From assembly GCF_029989365.1 (NCBI RefSeq), contig NZ_JAPRAQ010000024.1, positions 1 through 64,000 on the forward strand: DNA of 64,000 nt, in the 5' to 3' direction. The position numbers and the translations under genes were made by a program. The notes under the pieces are model-generated. The model made no database searches. It was not told where the DNA came from and saw nothing but the letters and a program-made list of their open reading frames with translations. This document shows, piece after piece, positions 25,085-33,885 of the stretch (positions are counted from its first letter, which is position 1; each line of letters opens with the position of its first letter). Source of the stretch: Bradyrhizobium sp. Arg816 (GTDB taxonomy: Bacteria > Pseudomonadota > Alphaproteobacteria > Rhizobiales > Xanthobacteraceae).

Positions 25085-25491
25085 TTCAACACCCCCCCTT
25101 ATTGAGCCGCACTGGCGGCCTGCCAATCATCATGAAGCAAAACCAACGCAGCCTCAAAGCGCGATTGAATGCGCGAATCAGATCGCCCAATCGTTGCGCT
25201 CGGAGCCGGCGACTCCCTTCGCTGCTCGGGGCGGACAATGCGACGCCGTGTCTGCTCTGTTTGGTGAAGCGGACCTCGAGGGACTGCCTCTCGCTGGTCG
25301 GCTATGGGTCAAAGTGGTCTATCGGCTTATCGCGCGGAAATGTCCGCTGAGGGCCACGAGCGGGCACCGGGGCGACGGCACGCGGCGTTGGCAATCGGGA
25401 TAAACTTGCCTTTCACCATGGCTAGCGACCACTGTGGCGCCGACGTATCTCCCTGCTAGAAACTAATACCCACACAATCGGAGCGAGAGCA
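25085..25491. other. Gene-free stretch of 407 bases between divergent genes
   Basis: It should hold promoters for the outer membrane protein gene (minus) and the small exported protein (plus). Short open frames present on both strands show no start signals or family similarity. GGAAATGTCCGCTGAGG near 25338 resembles a motif in the 12.0-12.3 kb gap. Confidence 0.35.
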
Positions 25492-25995
25492 ATGAGGGCG
25501 ATGGTTTCGGCGATGGTCTTTGCCACGATCTCTTCATATGACGCCGCCCATGCCGATTCCAGCACGGCCTCTGCGGCCCGTGCTCCTCAGAGCGCTAAGA
25601 TGCTGGATAACATCTTGCAACAGCCTCGTACTTCTAAGAGTGATGAAGTTTTCCGGAAGAGCGCGCCGCCACCGGGGACGGTGCGGTTGAGCAATAGGGC
25701 TTTAGCGGTTGTAAAATCCTTCATGCACGGGGTGCGCCGTGCGATGCCCGAAGGCGATCAGATCGCGTGGATTGGTTGGGTAAAAGATCAGGCGGTTAAA
25801 GGGCCGAACGACACCAATTGGACAAGTCATGGCGCGGGCTGGGTCCTTGGTGCGTACCCACGGGCTCAAGTACCACCCGACATCATCGACACGGTTCGTG
25901 GTGTAGAAATTGTGTTCACGACCAACGATGATCCATCATCACTGACGGGAAAGACCATCGACGTAGCCAATCATAAGTTCTTTGTGCACGACTAA
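25492..25995 (+). CDS. Exported protein of unknown function
   Basis: A 167-residue protein with an N-terminal hydrophobic segment (MVSAMVFATISSYDAAHA) that looks like a signal peptide cleaved near residue 22. A low-complexity Ser/Ala/Pro stretch and a compact domain (residues about 70-167) with WIGWVKDQAVKGPNDTNWTSHGAGWVLGAYPRAQ-type segments follow. I do not recognise a family. A clear ribosome-binding site (GGAGCGAGAG) precedes the ATG. Base composition is lower in GC than the core genes around it. It is followed after 62 bases by another small gene on the same strand. Confidence 0.6.
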   Translation: MRAMVSAMVFATISSYDAAHADSSTASAARAPQSAKMLDNILQQPRTSKSDEVFRKSAPPPGTVRLSNRALAVVKSFMHGVRRAMPEGDQIAWIGWVKDQAVKGPNDTNWTSHGAGWVLGAYPRAQVPPDIIDTVRGVEIVFTTNDDPSSLTGKTIDVANHKFFVHD

Positions 25996-26057
25996 TTCGA
26001 AGCAGAAGGCCCTATCTAACCGCCATAAAACGGATCTTGGCCATCTCGAGTTTAAGC

Positions 26058-26369
26058 ATGCCGAAAACGCGTATCATGTATATCGAGAATAAATCCGCGT
26101 CGCTGAACGGACCGGCGCGGATTGGTCGCGTCTCGTTCTCGAAAACGGGCAAATCTATCAGCTATGGAGGGCGCACTTTCCAAAGCCTGAAAGGTAGTGG
26201 CTTCAAGGCAAACCACTACGACGTTGAGACGCGAGAAAGATTTTGGATTTCGGGTCCGCGAAAAGATGGCAAGGATCGCCTCTATGCTGACAGCTCCGCG
26301 GCTGTCGAAATCGACCCGGACGTTGCGGAGGAATACTGGCGCGATATCAGGGAAGCGCGCTCCGAATGA
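26058..26369 (+). CDS. Small conserved hypothetical protein
   Basis: A 103-residue protein from the ATG at 26058; an upstream non-ATG start at 26037 is less likely. The N-terminus KTRIMYIENKSASLNGPARIGRVSFSKTGKSI reads like strand-rich small proteins found repeatedly in rhizobial and soil genomes, and the end (DPDVAEEYWRDIR) is a charged helix. A central YGGRTFQSLKG segment is well formed. Function is unknown and no enzyme motif is visible. Confidence 0.6.
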   Translation: MPKTRIMYIENKSASLNGPARIGRVSFSKTGKSISYGGRTFQSLKGSGFKANHYDVETRERFWISGPRKDGKDRLYADSSAAVEIDPDVAEEYWRDIREARSE

Positions 26370-26493
26370 GTTCCGCGAACGGCACGGTCCGGCGTCGCGC
26401 GCAATCAGCAGTCGTCTTTGGGGGCACAAGCGGTCTGACCTCGGATTTTTGCGGATAACGATCTCCAGGCTGAGCCTCTCCCGGCTTCCTAAT

Positions 26494-27075
26494 CTAGGGA
26501 GAGGGAGCCCGTGCCAAGTGCAAGGCGGCCTCAACGCCGCCTTCCAGGATCTGCTCCGCCTGCGCAGCGTTGGGCACGGCCCGCGCGAACTGAAGGGTGC
26601 CCACCATGAGGCCGAAGATGGCGGTCGCGCGGCGGCGGCTCGCTGATGCATCTGCGTCAGGAAGCAGTACGGCTAATGTCGCAACGTAGCCTCGCAGCCC
26701 TTTCTCGTAATCTCTCCTGGTGGACAGGGGCTGTCGGGCGATTTCGGGGAGCAACGCCGCCGAGGGGCATCCGCCCGTCGGGTCTTCGAGGTGAGCGCGG
26801 TTCAGGTATCTCCGGATCGCGCCCTCAAGGTCCAGGCCTCTCCGCTGATCCTCATCGAGGCGATGTTGCTGGTCGTCGAGCGCGCTCGCCAGCGCCTCGC
26901 GAACGAGCGCGTCTTTGGATTCGAAGTGCGGAGAGAATGCGCCTTTGGTCAGGCCGGCCTCGTCCATGATCCCGGCGATCCCGGCGGCGGAGATGCCGTT
27001 CCGGCGCATGCACTTCGACGCCACATCGATGATGTGCCGTCGCGTCGCCGCCTTATGACCTTTCTCGAAGCGCAT
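26494..27075 (-). CDS. TetR family transcriptional regulator
   Basis: A 193-residue repressor-type regulator. The N-terminal helix-turn-helix reads TRRHIIDVASKCMRRNGISAAGIAGIMDEAGLTKGAFSPHF with the F-SK-LV continuation usual for TetR. The ligand domain has ILEGGVEAALHLA near the end. The ATG at 27075 gives the normal N-terminus. It lies downstream of the amidase gene on the same strand. Two palindromes before the amidase (28755-28788) are of the kind bound by this family, so self-operon control of the amidase is a reasonable inference. Confidence 0.9.
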   Translation of the reverse strand: MRFEKGHKAATRRHIIDVASKCMRRNGISAAGIAGIMDEAGLTKGAFSPHFESKDALVREALASALDDQQHRLDEDQRRGLDLEGAIRRYLNRAHLEDPTGGCPSAALLPEIARQPLSTRRDYEKGLRGYVATLAVLLPDADASASRRRATAIFGLMVGTLQFARAVPNAAQAEQILEGGVEAALHLARAPSP

Positions 27076-27107
27076 CTTCTCTCCTCTCCACAAATATCCC
27101 GCGGCCC

Positions 27108-27221
27108 TTACGCTGCGGCCGCTTCCAGCAAAGCTTGGAGGTCGCGATCAAGTTGCTGGGCCACTGGATCGACATTATCGCTGCCAAGCCGACTGAAAAC
27201 GGATGCTGGTCGATCACGACG
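27108..27221 (-). other. In-frame coding-like tail after the amidase stop
   Basis: Directly after the amidase TAA, the same frame continues for 37 codons to TAA at 27108 and reads as a credible protein end (SVFSRLGSDNVDPVAQQLDR, then a Leu/Ala-rich terminus). It has no start codon of its own. It may be the remnant of another gene's 3' end. Confidence 0.35.
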
Positions 27222-28688
27222 TTAGATCGCACTCGACTCTGCGCCCAAGATGCCTTCGATGCCGCGGGCAAGGTTTAGAAGCCGCCGGTCGCTCCCTAAG
27301 GGGGCATCCAGCTCAAGCCCAATCGGCAGCCCCGCGCGAGACAAGCCAACAGGAAGGCTGACACCGGGCAACCCCACGCTGCTTGCCGACACGGTGTGGT
27401 TCGCCAAAGCGAGGTAGCTAACTTCCTGTCCCGCGATATGGACGGTCGCCTGCTCCTCGATCAAAGGCGCCGTGCAGGGCGTGGTCGGTTGCAGAATGAC
27501 CAGCGCCCCATGAGAGACGAACGCCGTGTTGAGCCGGCGCTGGATTTCCGGCCGGCTCACGTCGAGCGCAGTCTGATAGGCCTCTGCCGAGGTAGCACCT
27601 GCACCACCCGGCAGTACGATGTGCGCCCACGCCTGCCGAAGTTGGGGCTTAAGGCCCTCGTAAATGGCCTCGAACGTGGTCGGAATGTCATGGCGGTGAA
27701 GAAATTCCGAAATTTCGCCCATCGTCTCATGAGCGAAGATGCCCCATGTTGCGGTTTGGACAAGGGAATTGAAATCGTCGCCAAGATCTACTTCAACGAT
27801 CTCGGCGCCGGCGTCCTGCAAGCGCCGAACCACCTCGCGGAAGCGGGTCTCGACTTCCGAGTCCACCAGATCCAGGAACTGTCGCGGCGCGAAGGCCAGC
27901 CGGGCACCCTTCAGGCCGTAGCCGCCGTTGGATAACTCCGCAGCCTGTTCACCGGTCACGACCTGATCCACCAAAATGCAGTCCTCGACGTTTCGGGCGA
28001 ACACGCCCGTCGTATCGAGCGTATGGGAGATCGGCGCAACGCCGTCGCGTGGCCAACGTCCAGTGGTTGGCTTGAAGCCCACGACCCCACAGAACGATGC
28101 GGGGACCCGGATGGACCCAACGGTGTCACCGCCCAAGGACGCGGGAACGATGCCGGCGGCCACGGATGCGGCGGAGCCGCTCGAGGAGCCGCCCGACACG
28201 CGATCTCGTGCGTGCGGATTCTTCACCTGGCCGTAACGTGCGTTGTGACCGGTCAAGCCGTACGACATCTCGACGAGGTTATTCTTGCCGAAGACCAAAG
28301 CGCCCGCCCCCTTGATGGCCCGGACGGCGTCGGCATCTTCGCGCGGCACGAAGTGAGCGAGACCTTCGACGCCCAGGCTGGTAGGTAGCCCTTTCGTCAA
28401 ATAACTGTCCTTCACCCCAAGCGGCACGCCAAGGAGCGGGGCCGCCGATCCGGCCGCACGCGATTTGTCTGCGGCCCTTGCGGCCGCCAGCACCCCAGCC
28501 TCGTCGATGGTGATGAAGGCGTTCAGCTCGGCAAGCGCTCGGGCGCGCTGTAAAAGCGCCGCGGTGTAGGCCTCCGAGGTAATGTCGCCGTTGCGAACCG
28601 CTGCTGCAGCGGTTGCGAGCCCAAGCGAGTCGACATCTGTGGTTTGTCGCGATGCGATGTGGCGTGAGGCCGTGGTCGTGTCGTCCAT
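27222..28688 (-). CDS. Amidase (amidase-signature family)
   Basis: A 488-residue amidase-signature enzyme. The Ser-cis-Ser-Lys triad is visible: Lys in GVPLGVKDSY, the glycine/serine loop GGSSSGSAASVAAG and the nucleophile region GGDTVGSIRVPASFCG, followed by GFKPTTGRWP. The family cleaves amides such as indoleacetamide, aryl amides or urea derivatives; the substrate here is not predictable. It begins at ATG 28688 with upstream tandem palindromes, and a TetR gene lies downstream, suggesting an inducible catabolic unit. Confidence 0.93.
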   Translation of the reverse strand: MDDTTTASRHIASRQTTDVDSLGLATAAAAVRNGDITSEAYTAALLQRARALAELNAFITIDEAGVLAAARAADKSRAAGSAAPLLGVPLGVKDSYLTKGLPTSLGVEGLAHFVPREDADAVRAIKGAGALVFGKNNLVEMSYGLTGHNARYGQVKNPHARDRVSGGSSSGSAASVAAGIVPASLGGDTVGSIRVPASFCGVVGFKPTTGRWPRDGVAPISHTLDTTGVFARNVEDCILVDQVVTGEQAAELSNGGYGLKGARLAFAPRQFLDLVDSEVETRFREVVRRLQDAGAEIVEVDLGDDFNSLVQTATWGIFAHETMGEISEFLHRHDIPTTFEAIYEGLKPQLRQAWAHIVLPGGAGATSAEAYQTALDVSRPEIQRRLNTAFVSHGALVILQPTTPCTAPLIEEQATVHIAGQEVSYLALANHTVSASSVGLPGVSLPVGLSRAGLPIGLELDAPLGSDRRLLNLARGIEGILGAESSAI

Positions 28689-28754
28689 GAAATCCTCGCT
28701 GGGAGCTGTTTGGCGGCACCCGGCCGCCGCCCAACAGCGGCTCAGCTTGATGCC

Positions 28755-28788
28755 ATTACGGTCATAATATTAAATTACGATCGTAATT
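28755..28788. promoter_or_regulatory. Two operator-like palindromes upstream of the amidase
   Basis: ATTACGGTCATAAT (28755-28768) and the perfect palindrome AATTACGATCGTAATT (28773-28788) have centres 19 bases apart, 67-100 bases before the amidase start, in a locally AT-rich patch. The shared pattern ATTACGRTCRTAAT is of the kind bound by TetR-family repressors. Binding by the nearby TetR protein is inferred. Confidence 0.65.
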
Positions 28789-28987
28789 CAATAGAAATGG
28801 CGGCTTCGCTGGGGACACATGAGCGTGAGGTGCCGATGGATTGCGGGCAATGATTGGTTTCAACGGCGATTTCTGCTTTGGGTCACAAGCCGGCATCGAC
28901 CCAGAGCGCTGGAACGTCTGCTAAGGGGCTAAAAGGCGACATGCGGCCTGTGGAGTCGGCACCGCTCCTCGCCGGGTGGCGGCCAGC

Positions 28988-29923
28988 TCAAAGCTCGGAG
29001 ACCAATTCCACCAGGATATGACGCAGCCACGCATGAGATGGATCGTGATCGTAGGAAGCGTGCCAGAGCAGTGAAACAGCTACGTCCTGCAAATCCACCG
29101 GAGGCTGGCTCAGGCTAAGCTTGAGTTCTGTGGCGAACAACCGAGCCAGCCGCGCGTGCATTGTCACGACGACAGGTGCGCGTGCCACCAAGGCAGGGAC
29201 AGTGAGGAAGCGAGGCGTGGTCAGGACAACCGTCCGCCGCAATCCTAGTTTCTCAAGGGCGTCGTCTACCACGCCGCGCACAGTCCGGCCCGGCCGCAGG
29301 CTCGTGAGAACATGAGGTAACCGCACATAATCTTCGAGCGAGATTTTGGCGTCGGTGATGCCCGTTATCTCCGCGTTGAACATGCACAGATAGCTCTCGT
29401 TGAACAGCAGACGCCGCTTGTGGTGGATCTGGCCCTGAGGAAAGACGTCATAGCCAATAGCGAGGTCCAGTTCGTCGGCATCGAGATCATCCAGAAGTCT
29501 CGACGAGTCGATGTTGTAGAGGCGCAGATGGACGCCAGGCGCAACCTTGCGCAGGCGTGCGAGGAGAGCGGGAAGGACCAGGATTTCCATGCTGTCCGGG
29601 AGTCCGAACCTGAAGGTCCGCTCTGCCGTCGCTGGATCGAATGCGTCGTCGCGTGAGACAATCGTTTGGATTTGAGACAGCGTAGCCCGCACCGGCTCTA
29701 CCAGCATCACTGCACGAGGAGTGAGGCGCAAGCCGTCGGGCCCGCGCGTCAGAAGCTCGTCGCCGAACAGGTCACGCAGGCGGGCGAGGTTGTGGCTCAT
29801 CGCCGACTGACCAATGCCTACACGGCCCGCAGCTCGCGTGACGCTACGTTCGCGAAGCAAGGCATCGAGGTGAACCAGTAGGTTTAGGTCGAGATGGCTT
29901 AGATTGACGGCATCGATACCCAT
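28988..29923 (-). CDS. LysR family transcriptional regulator
   Basis: A 311-residue LysR regulator of the NodD/SyrM-like branch: the winged helix reads LNLLVHLDALLRERSVTRAAGRVGIGQSAMSHNLARLRDLFGDELL in the first 60 residues (quoted as an alignment region, not as one motif), followed by a periplasmic-binding-like effector domain. I use the ATG at 29923 (MGIDAVN) since the frame upstream to 29992 is atypical. It is divergent from a small exported-protein gene with 98 bases between, which holds ACATA-N12-TATGT at 29951-29972, a possible LysR half-site pair. Confidence 0.9.
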   Translation of the reverse strand: MGIDAVNLSHLDLNLLVHLDALLRERSVTRAAGRVGIGQSAMSHNLARLRDLFGDELLTRGPDGLRLTPRAVMLVEPVRATLSQIQTIVSRDDAFDPATAERTFRFGLPDSMEILVLPALLARLRKVAPGVHLRLYNIDSSRLLDDLDADELDLAIGYDVFPQGQIHHKRRLLFNESYLCMFNAEITGITDAKISLEDYVRLPHVLTSLRPGRTVRGVVDDALEKLGLRRTVVLTTPRFLTVPALVARAPVVVTMHARLARLFATELKLSLSQPPVDLQDVAVSLLWHASYDHDPSHAWLRHILVELVSEL

Positions 29924-30021
29924 CATCGATCCAATCTGTTTGATCAATGAACATAGGCCGTCCATCTTATGTGGCAAGGGAACGGAGGGCATGGCCCACC
30001 GCCCAGCTAAAGGAGATCAAC

Positions 30022-30348
30022 ATGTCAATCCGCAGTAGCCTTTTAGCCGCCACACTAGCCTTAGCCGCTTTTGGAACCGCTCATGCAGATAGCCTCAGGC
30101 CAATTCAGGCAAAGAGCATCGATCTCGGCGGGGTGTCCGGCGTCGCCTACTACACCGTTGAGCGCGATGGGTTCCATGTCGTGACGACCCTTGCTCAGGG
30201 CGAGACGGGAACGCCAATCCGCGTGGTCTCTGTTCTTGCGCCAGGCCAAAGCGTTGTTCTCTCAACGTCCCAGCAGCCACGTGCGCTTGAAATCAGCCGG
30301 GCGGGCAACGAAGTGTTGGTCCGCAAGGCGGCGCCCGTCACAAATTAA
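30022..30348 (+). CDS. Small exported protein of unknown function
   Basis: A 108-residue protein with a clear signal peptide (MSIRSSLLAATLALAAFGTAHA). The mature part is about 86 residues, strand-rich (VAYYTVERDGFHVVTTLAQG, VVSVLAPGQSVVLST), without cysteine. AAGGAGATC lies right before the ATG at 30022. It is divergent from the LysR gene, which suggests control by that regulator. No family name was recognised. Confidence 0.75.
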   Translation: MSIRSSLLAATLALAAFGTAHADSLRPIQAKSIDLGGVSGVAYYTVERDGFHVVTTLAQGETGTPIRVVSVLAPGQSVVLSTSQQPRALEISRAGNEVLVRKAAPVTN

Positions 30349-30488
30349 GGTTCGAGCCTAGCGGGCGCGGTAATTTTCGGCGCCCGCTCTAACCCCGGAA
30401 GGCGTCAGGCGGCCCCTCATGCCGGCGATGGTGAAGCGCACCAGCAGGTGATAGCTCGCCAGCATCGGCGTCGGACCCGGTGGCGAGA

Positions 30489-31187
30489 TCAGCCGAGAGT
30501 CTTGCGACGTTCCGCGTCGACTTGAGCTCGCCATTGCTTGACGAGATCGCGTCGGCGACCGGGATAGCGTTCCGTCCTGAGCTTGATCTTTTCTATCCGA
30601 TCCGCCCGGAATGAGCGGAAGTCCTTTCTCATTTCGCACCAGCCGGCAATGATGCGCCGGGAATCGAAAAAGCCGACGCCAATTGGCCAGATGATCCGCG
30701 TGGTCTTCGCGCCTTGCGGGTCGCGATACACAATGGAAAGCTTGTGTTGGTCGCGCATCGCTTGCCGCACGACGCGAAGGTCGACGGCTTCGGGCTGCTT
30801 CGGCCTGCGCCCCACATGAAAGGCACTGTCGTCCAGCTTGTGTTGCAGCTCCGAGGGGAGGACCGCGCCAATTTTAGCGAGCGCGTCACGCGCCGCCAGC
30901 GCGAACTCGTCATCGGTCTGGCGAGATACCCATTGGGCGCCCAGCGCCAAGGCCTGGATTTCCTGTTCCGAGAACATCAGGGGAGGAAGGAGGAAGCCGG
31001 GTTGCAAGACATAGCCAAAGCCAGGCTCACCGTCGATTTGTGCGCCCAAGCCCTGCAAGTCGGCGATGTCGCGATAAATCGTTCGCAACGACACGCCCGC
31101 CTCAGCCGCAAGGTCGTTGCCCGACACCGGGGTGCGGTGCCGCCGCAAGATCTGCATAAGGTCGAATAATCGTTGGCTCTTCGACAT
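30489..31187 (-). CDS. YafY-type regulator with HTH and WYL domains
   Basis: A 232-residue DNA-binding protein. The N-terminal DeoR-like helix-turn-helix reads SQRLFDLMQILRRHRTPVSG then LAAEAGVSLRTIYRDIADL. The C-terminal WYL domain is seen at VYRDPQGAKTTRIIWPIGVG with the RRIIAGWCEMRKDFRSFRADRI block. WYL proteins sense ligands, often nucleic-acid or nucleotide signals. It is third in a row after SnoaL-like and oxidoreductase genes on the minus strand, so it probably controls them. Confidence 0.9.
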   Translation of the reverse strand: MSKSQRLFDLMQILRRHRTPVSGNDLAAEAGVSLRTIYRDIADLQGLGAQIDGEPGFGYVLQPGFLLPPLMFSEQEIQALALGAQWVSRQTDDEFALAARDALAKIGAVLPSELQHKLDDSAFHVGRRPKQPEAVDLRVVRQAMRDQHKLSIVYRDPQGAKTTRIIWPIGVGFFDSRRIIAGWCEMRKDFRSFRADRIEKIKLRTERYPGRRRDLVKQWRAQVDAERRKTLG

Positions 31188-31274
31188 AGACCAAGTCTAG
31201 CACGAATCCTGCCAAAAAATGGCAGTAGGCATCGCGGGCGACGGGCGGCGGGGCTTTACTGGCCCGGACGGCAT

Positions 31275-32204
31275 TTACATCGCTACCAGAGCCTTTCCGG
31301 CAAGCTTGCGCCCGGCTTCAAGCGCCGCGATGAGCGGGATCGCATCGTTCAGACGCACGGTCTCAGCAACTGGCAAGCGCAGCTTTCCATTCGCCGAAGC
31401 GACGGCAAGGCCGTCAAGGATATCAGCCCGCGCGGTGCAGACGATCGGCTTGAGTTTCCGGTTGAAGATCGCACGGATGAACTTGATTGGCGCTGGATTG
31501 ATATCGAGATACACGCCGCCTTCGCGAAGCAGGCCAACCCCGGCAGCAACCGCCATCGTTCCCGCCGTGTCATACACTACGTCGAAGCGTTCACGGATCT
31601 TCGACAGATCGGTGGCCCGATAATCGAAGAGAGGCTGGACGTCCAAGTCACGGGCTCGCTGCATCGCCTGCGCACTGCATGTCCCCGCGACGGTCGCCCC
31701 GAACACCTTTGCGAGCTGCACCGTGGCCTCGCCGACAGCACCGGTGCAGCCGTTGACGAACACCTGGCTGCCGGATTTCAGGCCAGCCTTGTCCACGAGG
31801 CCGTTCCATGCGGTGACCCCCGGCGTAGCCAGGCAAGCCGCGTCCTCGAACGAGACCGAATCCGGCCTCCTGGCGACGAAGGCTTGGGGGGCTATGACGG
31901 CTTCGCCAAGCGCGCCGCCATGCTTTATCTGCGCCATGCCGAACACGGGATCGCCAATTTTGAAGCGCGTGACGCCAGCGCCGACAGCGGTCACGATGCC
32001 GGAAAAATCGCTGCCCATGGCGCGCGGAAATTTCTTCCCCGTCACCATTTTGAGATAGCCATTGCGCACCTTCCAATCGATGGGATTGATGGCGGCGAAC
32101 TTGACCTTGACCGCGACTTCGCCGGTCCCCGGAGCCTTCAGCTCGAAGGCTTCGAGCTTCATCGTTTCGGGACCGCCGTAACTGTCATATTGAATCCGTT
32201 TCAT
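31275..32204 (-). CDS. NADP-dependent MDR-type (quinone) oxidoreductase
   Basis: A 309-residue zinc-independent medium-chain reductase. The GroES-like part reads PIDWKVRNGYLK and GSDFSGIVTAVGAGV, and the nucleotide fold begins VFVNGCTGAVGEATVQLAKVFGA. Cys residues for structural zinc are absent. Such enzymes reduce quinones or enones with NADPH. It starts 14 bases after a SnoaL-like gene and ends 87 bases before the YafY-type regulator, forming a likely small stress operon. Confidence 0.9.
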   Translation of the reverse strand: MKRIQYDSYGGPETMKLEAFELKAPGTGEVAVKVKFAAINPIDWKVRNGYLKMVTGKKFPRAMGSDFSGIVTAVGAGVTRFKIGDPVFGMAQIKHGGALGEAVIAPQAFVARRPDSVSFEDAACLATPGVTAWNGLVDKAGLKSGSQVFVNGCTGAVGEATVQLAKVFGATVAGTCSAQAMQRARDLDVQPLFDYRATDLSKIRERFDVVYDTAGTMAVAAGVGLLREGGVYLDINPAPIKFIRAIFNRKLKPIVCTARADILDGLAVASANGKLRLPVAETVRLNDAIPLIAALEAGRKLAGKALVAM

Positions 32205-32217
32205 GGTCGATCGCGCC

Positions 32218-32598
32218 TTAGTGCGGTTGGACGGTCGCCGTGTAGGCGGCGAACGGAGCCGCGTCGTAGATCACTTCGGTCGATGCGATCTTGCCGTTCT
32301 TCACCTTGAGGAGCTCCGCGACGACGGCGTTGGCAACCGGATGGGTGTCCGCGCTGTAAACGACGACAGCCTGCTCATCGTCGCCGTAGGCGACGAGAAC
32401 CGTGACCTTCTTGATCATGCGGGCGAAACCCTCGTGGAATTCGCGAAACTTCTGCACGCCGGCGATCCGCCCGCGCGGCGACGTGCAAACAACGTCGTCC
32501 GCCGACACGGAAGTAATCGTATCCACGCTCCTGCTGGCGATGGCCTCGATGTAGGTCTTGGCGATCTGCAGCGCTTGGCCGTTGCTTTGGGTTTTCAT
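32218..32598 (-). CDS. SnoaL-like / NTF2-fold protein
   Basis: A 126-residue NTF2-fold protein from the ATG at 32598 (AAGGAAG upstream). Segments IAKTYIEAIASRSVDTI, the CTSPRGRIAGVQKFREFHEGF hydrophobic-cone region and VVAELLKVKNGKIASTEVIYD are typical of SnoaL-like proteins, which include isomerases and unclassified binders. Function here is unknown. It is first of the operon with an MDR reductase. Confidence 0.85.
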   Translation of the reverse strand: MKTQSNGQALQIAKTYIEAIASRSVDTITSVSADDVVCTSPRGRIAGVQKFREFHEGFARMIKKVTVLVAYGDDEQAVVVYSADTHPVANAVVAELLKVKNGKIASTEVIYDAAPFAAYTATVQPH

Positions 32599-32825
32599 CG
32601 TCTTCCTTTCAGTGAAAAATGCCCTGAAAGAAGACCTAGCGCAGGCCGGTGACAGATTCTGGCAGTAGGAAATCGGCGCGGCTATAGGCGCCTTCGCGCC
32701 GCGACCGGCCTGCCTCCCCTGTCCACTGCCCCGGACCTCGCGCTCCGCCAACCTTCATTTGAATGATGACGAGACAATTGGTCGCAACCACTTTCCACCG
32801 AAAGACCTGAATGAGGTCGGGAGAG

Positions 32826-33833
32826 ATGAGCACCTGTCCAGCATGCGGCAGTGGATCAACTGCCAAATTATTCGAAGTGACCGCAGATCAAGCCTCTCGA
32901 TCCTTCGTCAGTCCGCGCCAATATCCGGATCGCTCTCGAAAGTTAATAAGCCACCTGTCGCTGCTCTGGGGCCGCGACAGCTGCGATATCCGCAAATGCG
33001 CCGATTGCGGATTCGGATTTGCAGATCCGTTCGTCGCGGGCGGCGCCGAGTTTTATAACCTGGCCGCGCCGCATCCCTCCTATCCAACCATGAAATGGGA
33101 GTATGCGAGGACGATCGAAGCGCTGAGCGGCCTCGGCACTGCCGGAAAAACGGCGATCGATGTCGGGGCCGGGTTTGGCTATTTTCTCGATCACATCAAG
33201 GACAAACTCTTTCACGCGTCCGACATTTACGCTGTCGACTACAACGAAGCAGCGCAACAGGCATTGCAATCGAAAGGCTACAAGACCTTTTCGGTCGACC
33301 TTCGAGAGGATGGCTTCAGCCCGATGAAGGAGGCCTTCGACATCATCTTCATGTTTCAGGTGTTCGAGCACATGGACCGGGTGGATGACGTCTTCGCGCG
33401 GTTGAAATACCTTCTCAAGGCGCAAGGCTCTGTCTTCATCGCCGTGCCGAATGATATCCGAACACGATACATGGAGTGCCACGGATCGCTCATCGACATG
33501 CCGCCGAACCACATTGGCCGCTGGACGAAGGACGCGTTTGATGCGGTATGTCGACGACACGGCCTGCAATTGAGCATTTGCGAGCGGGAGCCATTCAATC
33601 TCCTGAAGTTCCTCAGGGAAGACATCGTAGACAGCTTTTTGCGCAGGGCAGAGAAACCGGGCAGCGTCAGTGAGTTCGTGCGCGGCCTGCCGCGAAGCAA
33701 AGCGCAGCGGATTGGGCAGGCTGTGATCGCACTTGCGCTTTCGCCATTACGCTTGCCGGCATGGGCCTACGCGGCCAGGAACTCCTCGACGCTCGGCAGT
33801 GCGCTCTGGGTGAAGATCGACAAAAGCGCGTGA
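32826..33833 (+). CDS. Class I SAM-dependent methyltransferase with N-terminal zinc ribbon
   Basis: A 335-residue protein. CPACGSG near the start and CADCGFGF at about residue 62 form a four-Cys zinc ribbon, followed by a Rossmann SAM fold with motif I AIDVGAGFGYFLDHI and FDIIFMFQVFEHM (motif IV). This arrangement occurs in sugar or lipid-linked methyltransferases of polysaccharide loci. The substrate is unknown, and no polysaccharide gene is next to it. The ATG at 32826 follows GGGAGAG. It is convergent with the PQQ-dehydrogenase pseudogene. Confidence 0.85.
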   Translation: MSTCPACGSGSTAKLFEVTADQASRSFVSPRQYPDRSRKLISHLSLLWGRDSCDIRKCADCGFGFADPFVAGGAEFYNLAAPHPSYPTMKWEYARTIEALSGLGTAGKTAIDVGAGFGYFLDHIKDKLFHASDIYAVDYNEAAQQALQSKGYKTFSVDLREDGFSPMKEAFDIIFMFQVFEHMDRVDDVFARLKYLLKAQGSVFIAVPNDIRTRYMECHGSLIDMPPNHIGRWTKDAFDAVCRRHGLQLSICEREPFNLLKFLREDIVDSFLRRAEKPGSVSEFVRGLPRSKAQRIGQAVIALALSPLRLPAWAYAARNSSTLGSALWVKIDKSA

Positions 33834-33885
33834 CGGGCGACCCCGGTCGAACGGGCCGCTCGCCGCCGCAGCGCCTGCTGGCTCA

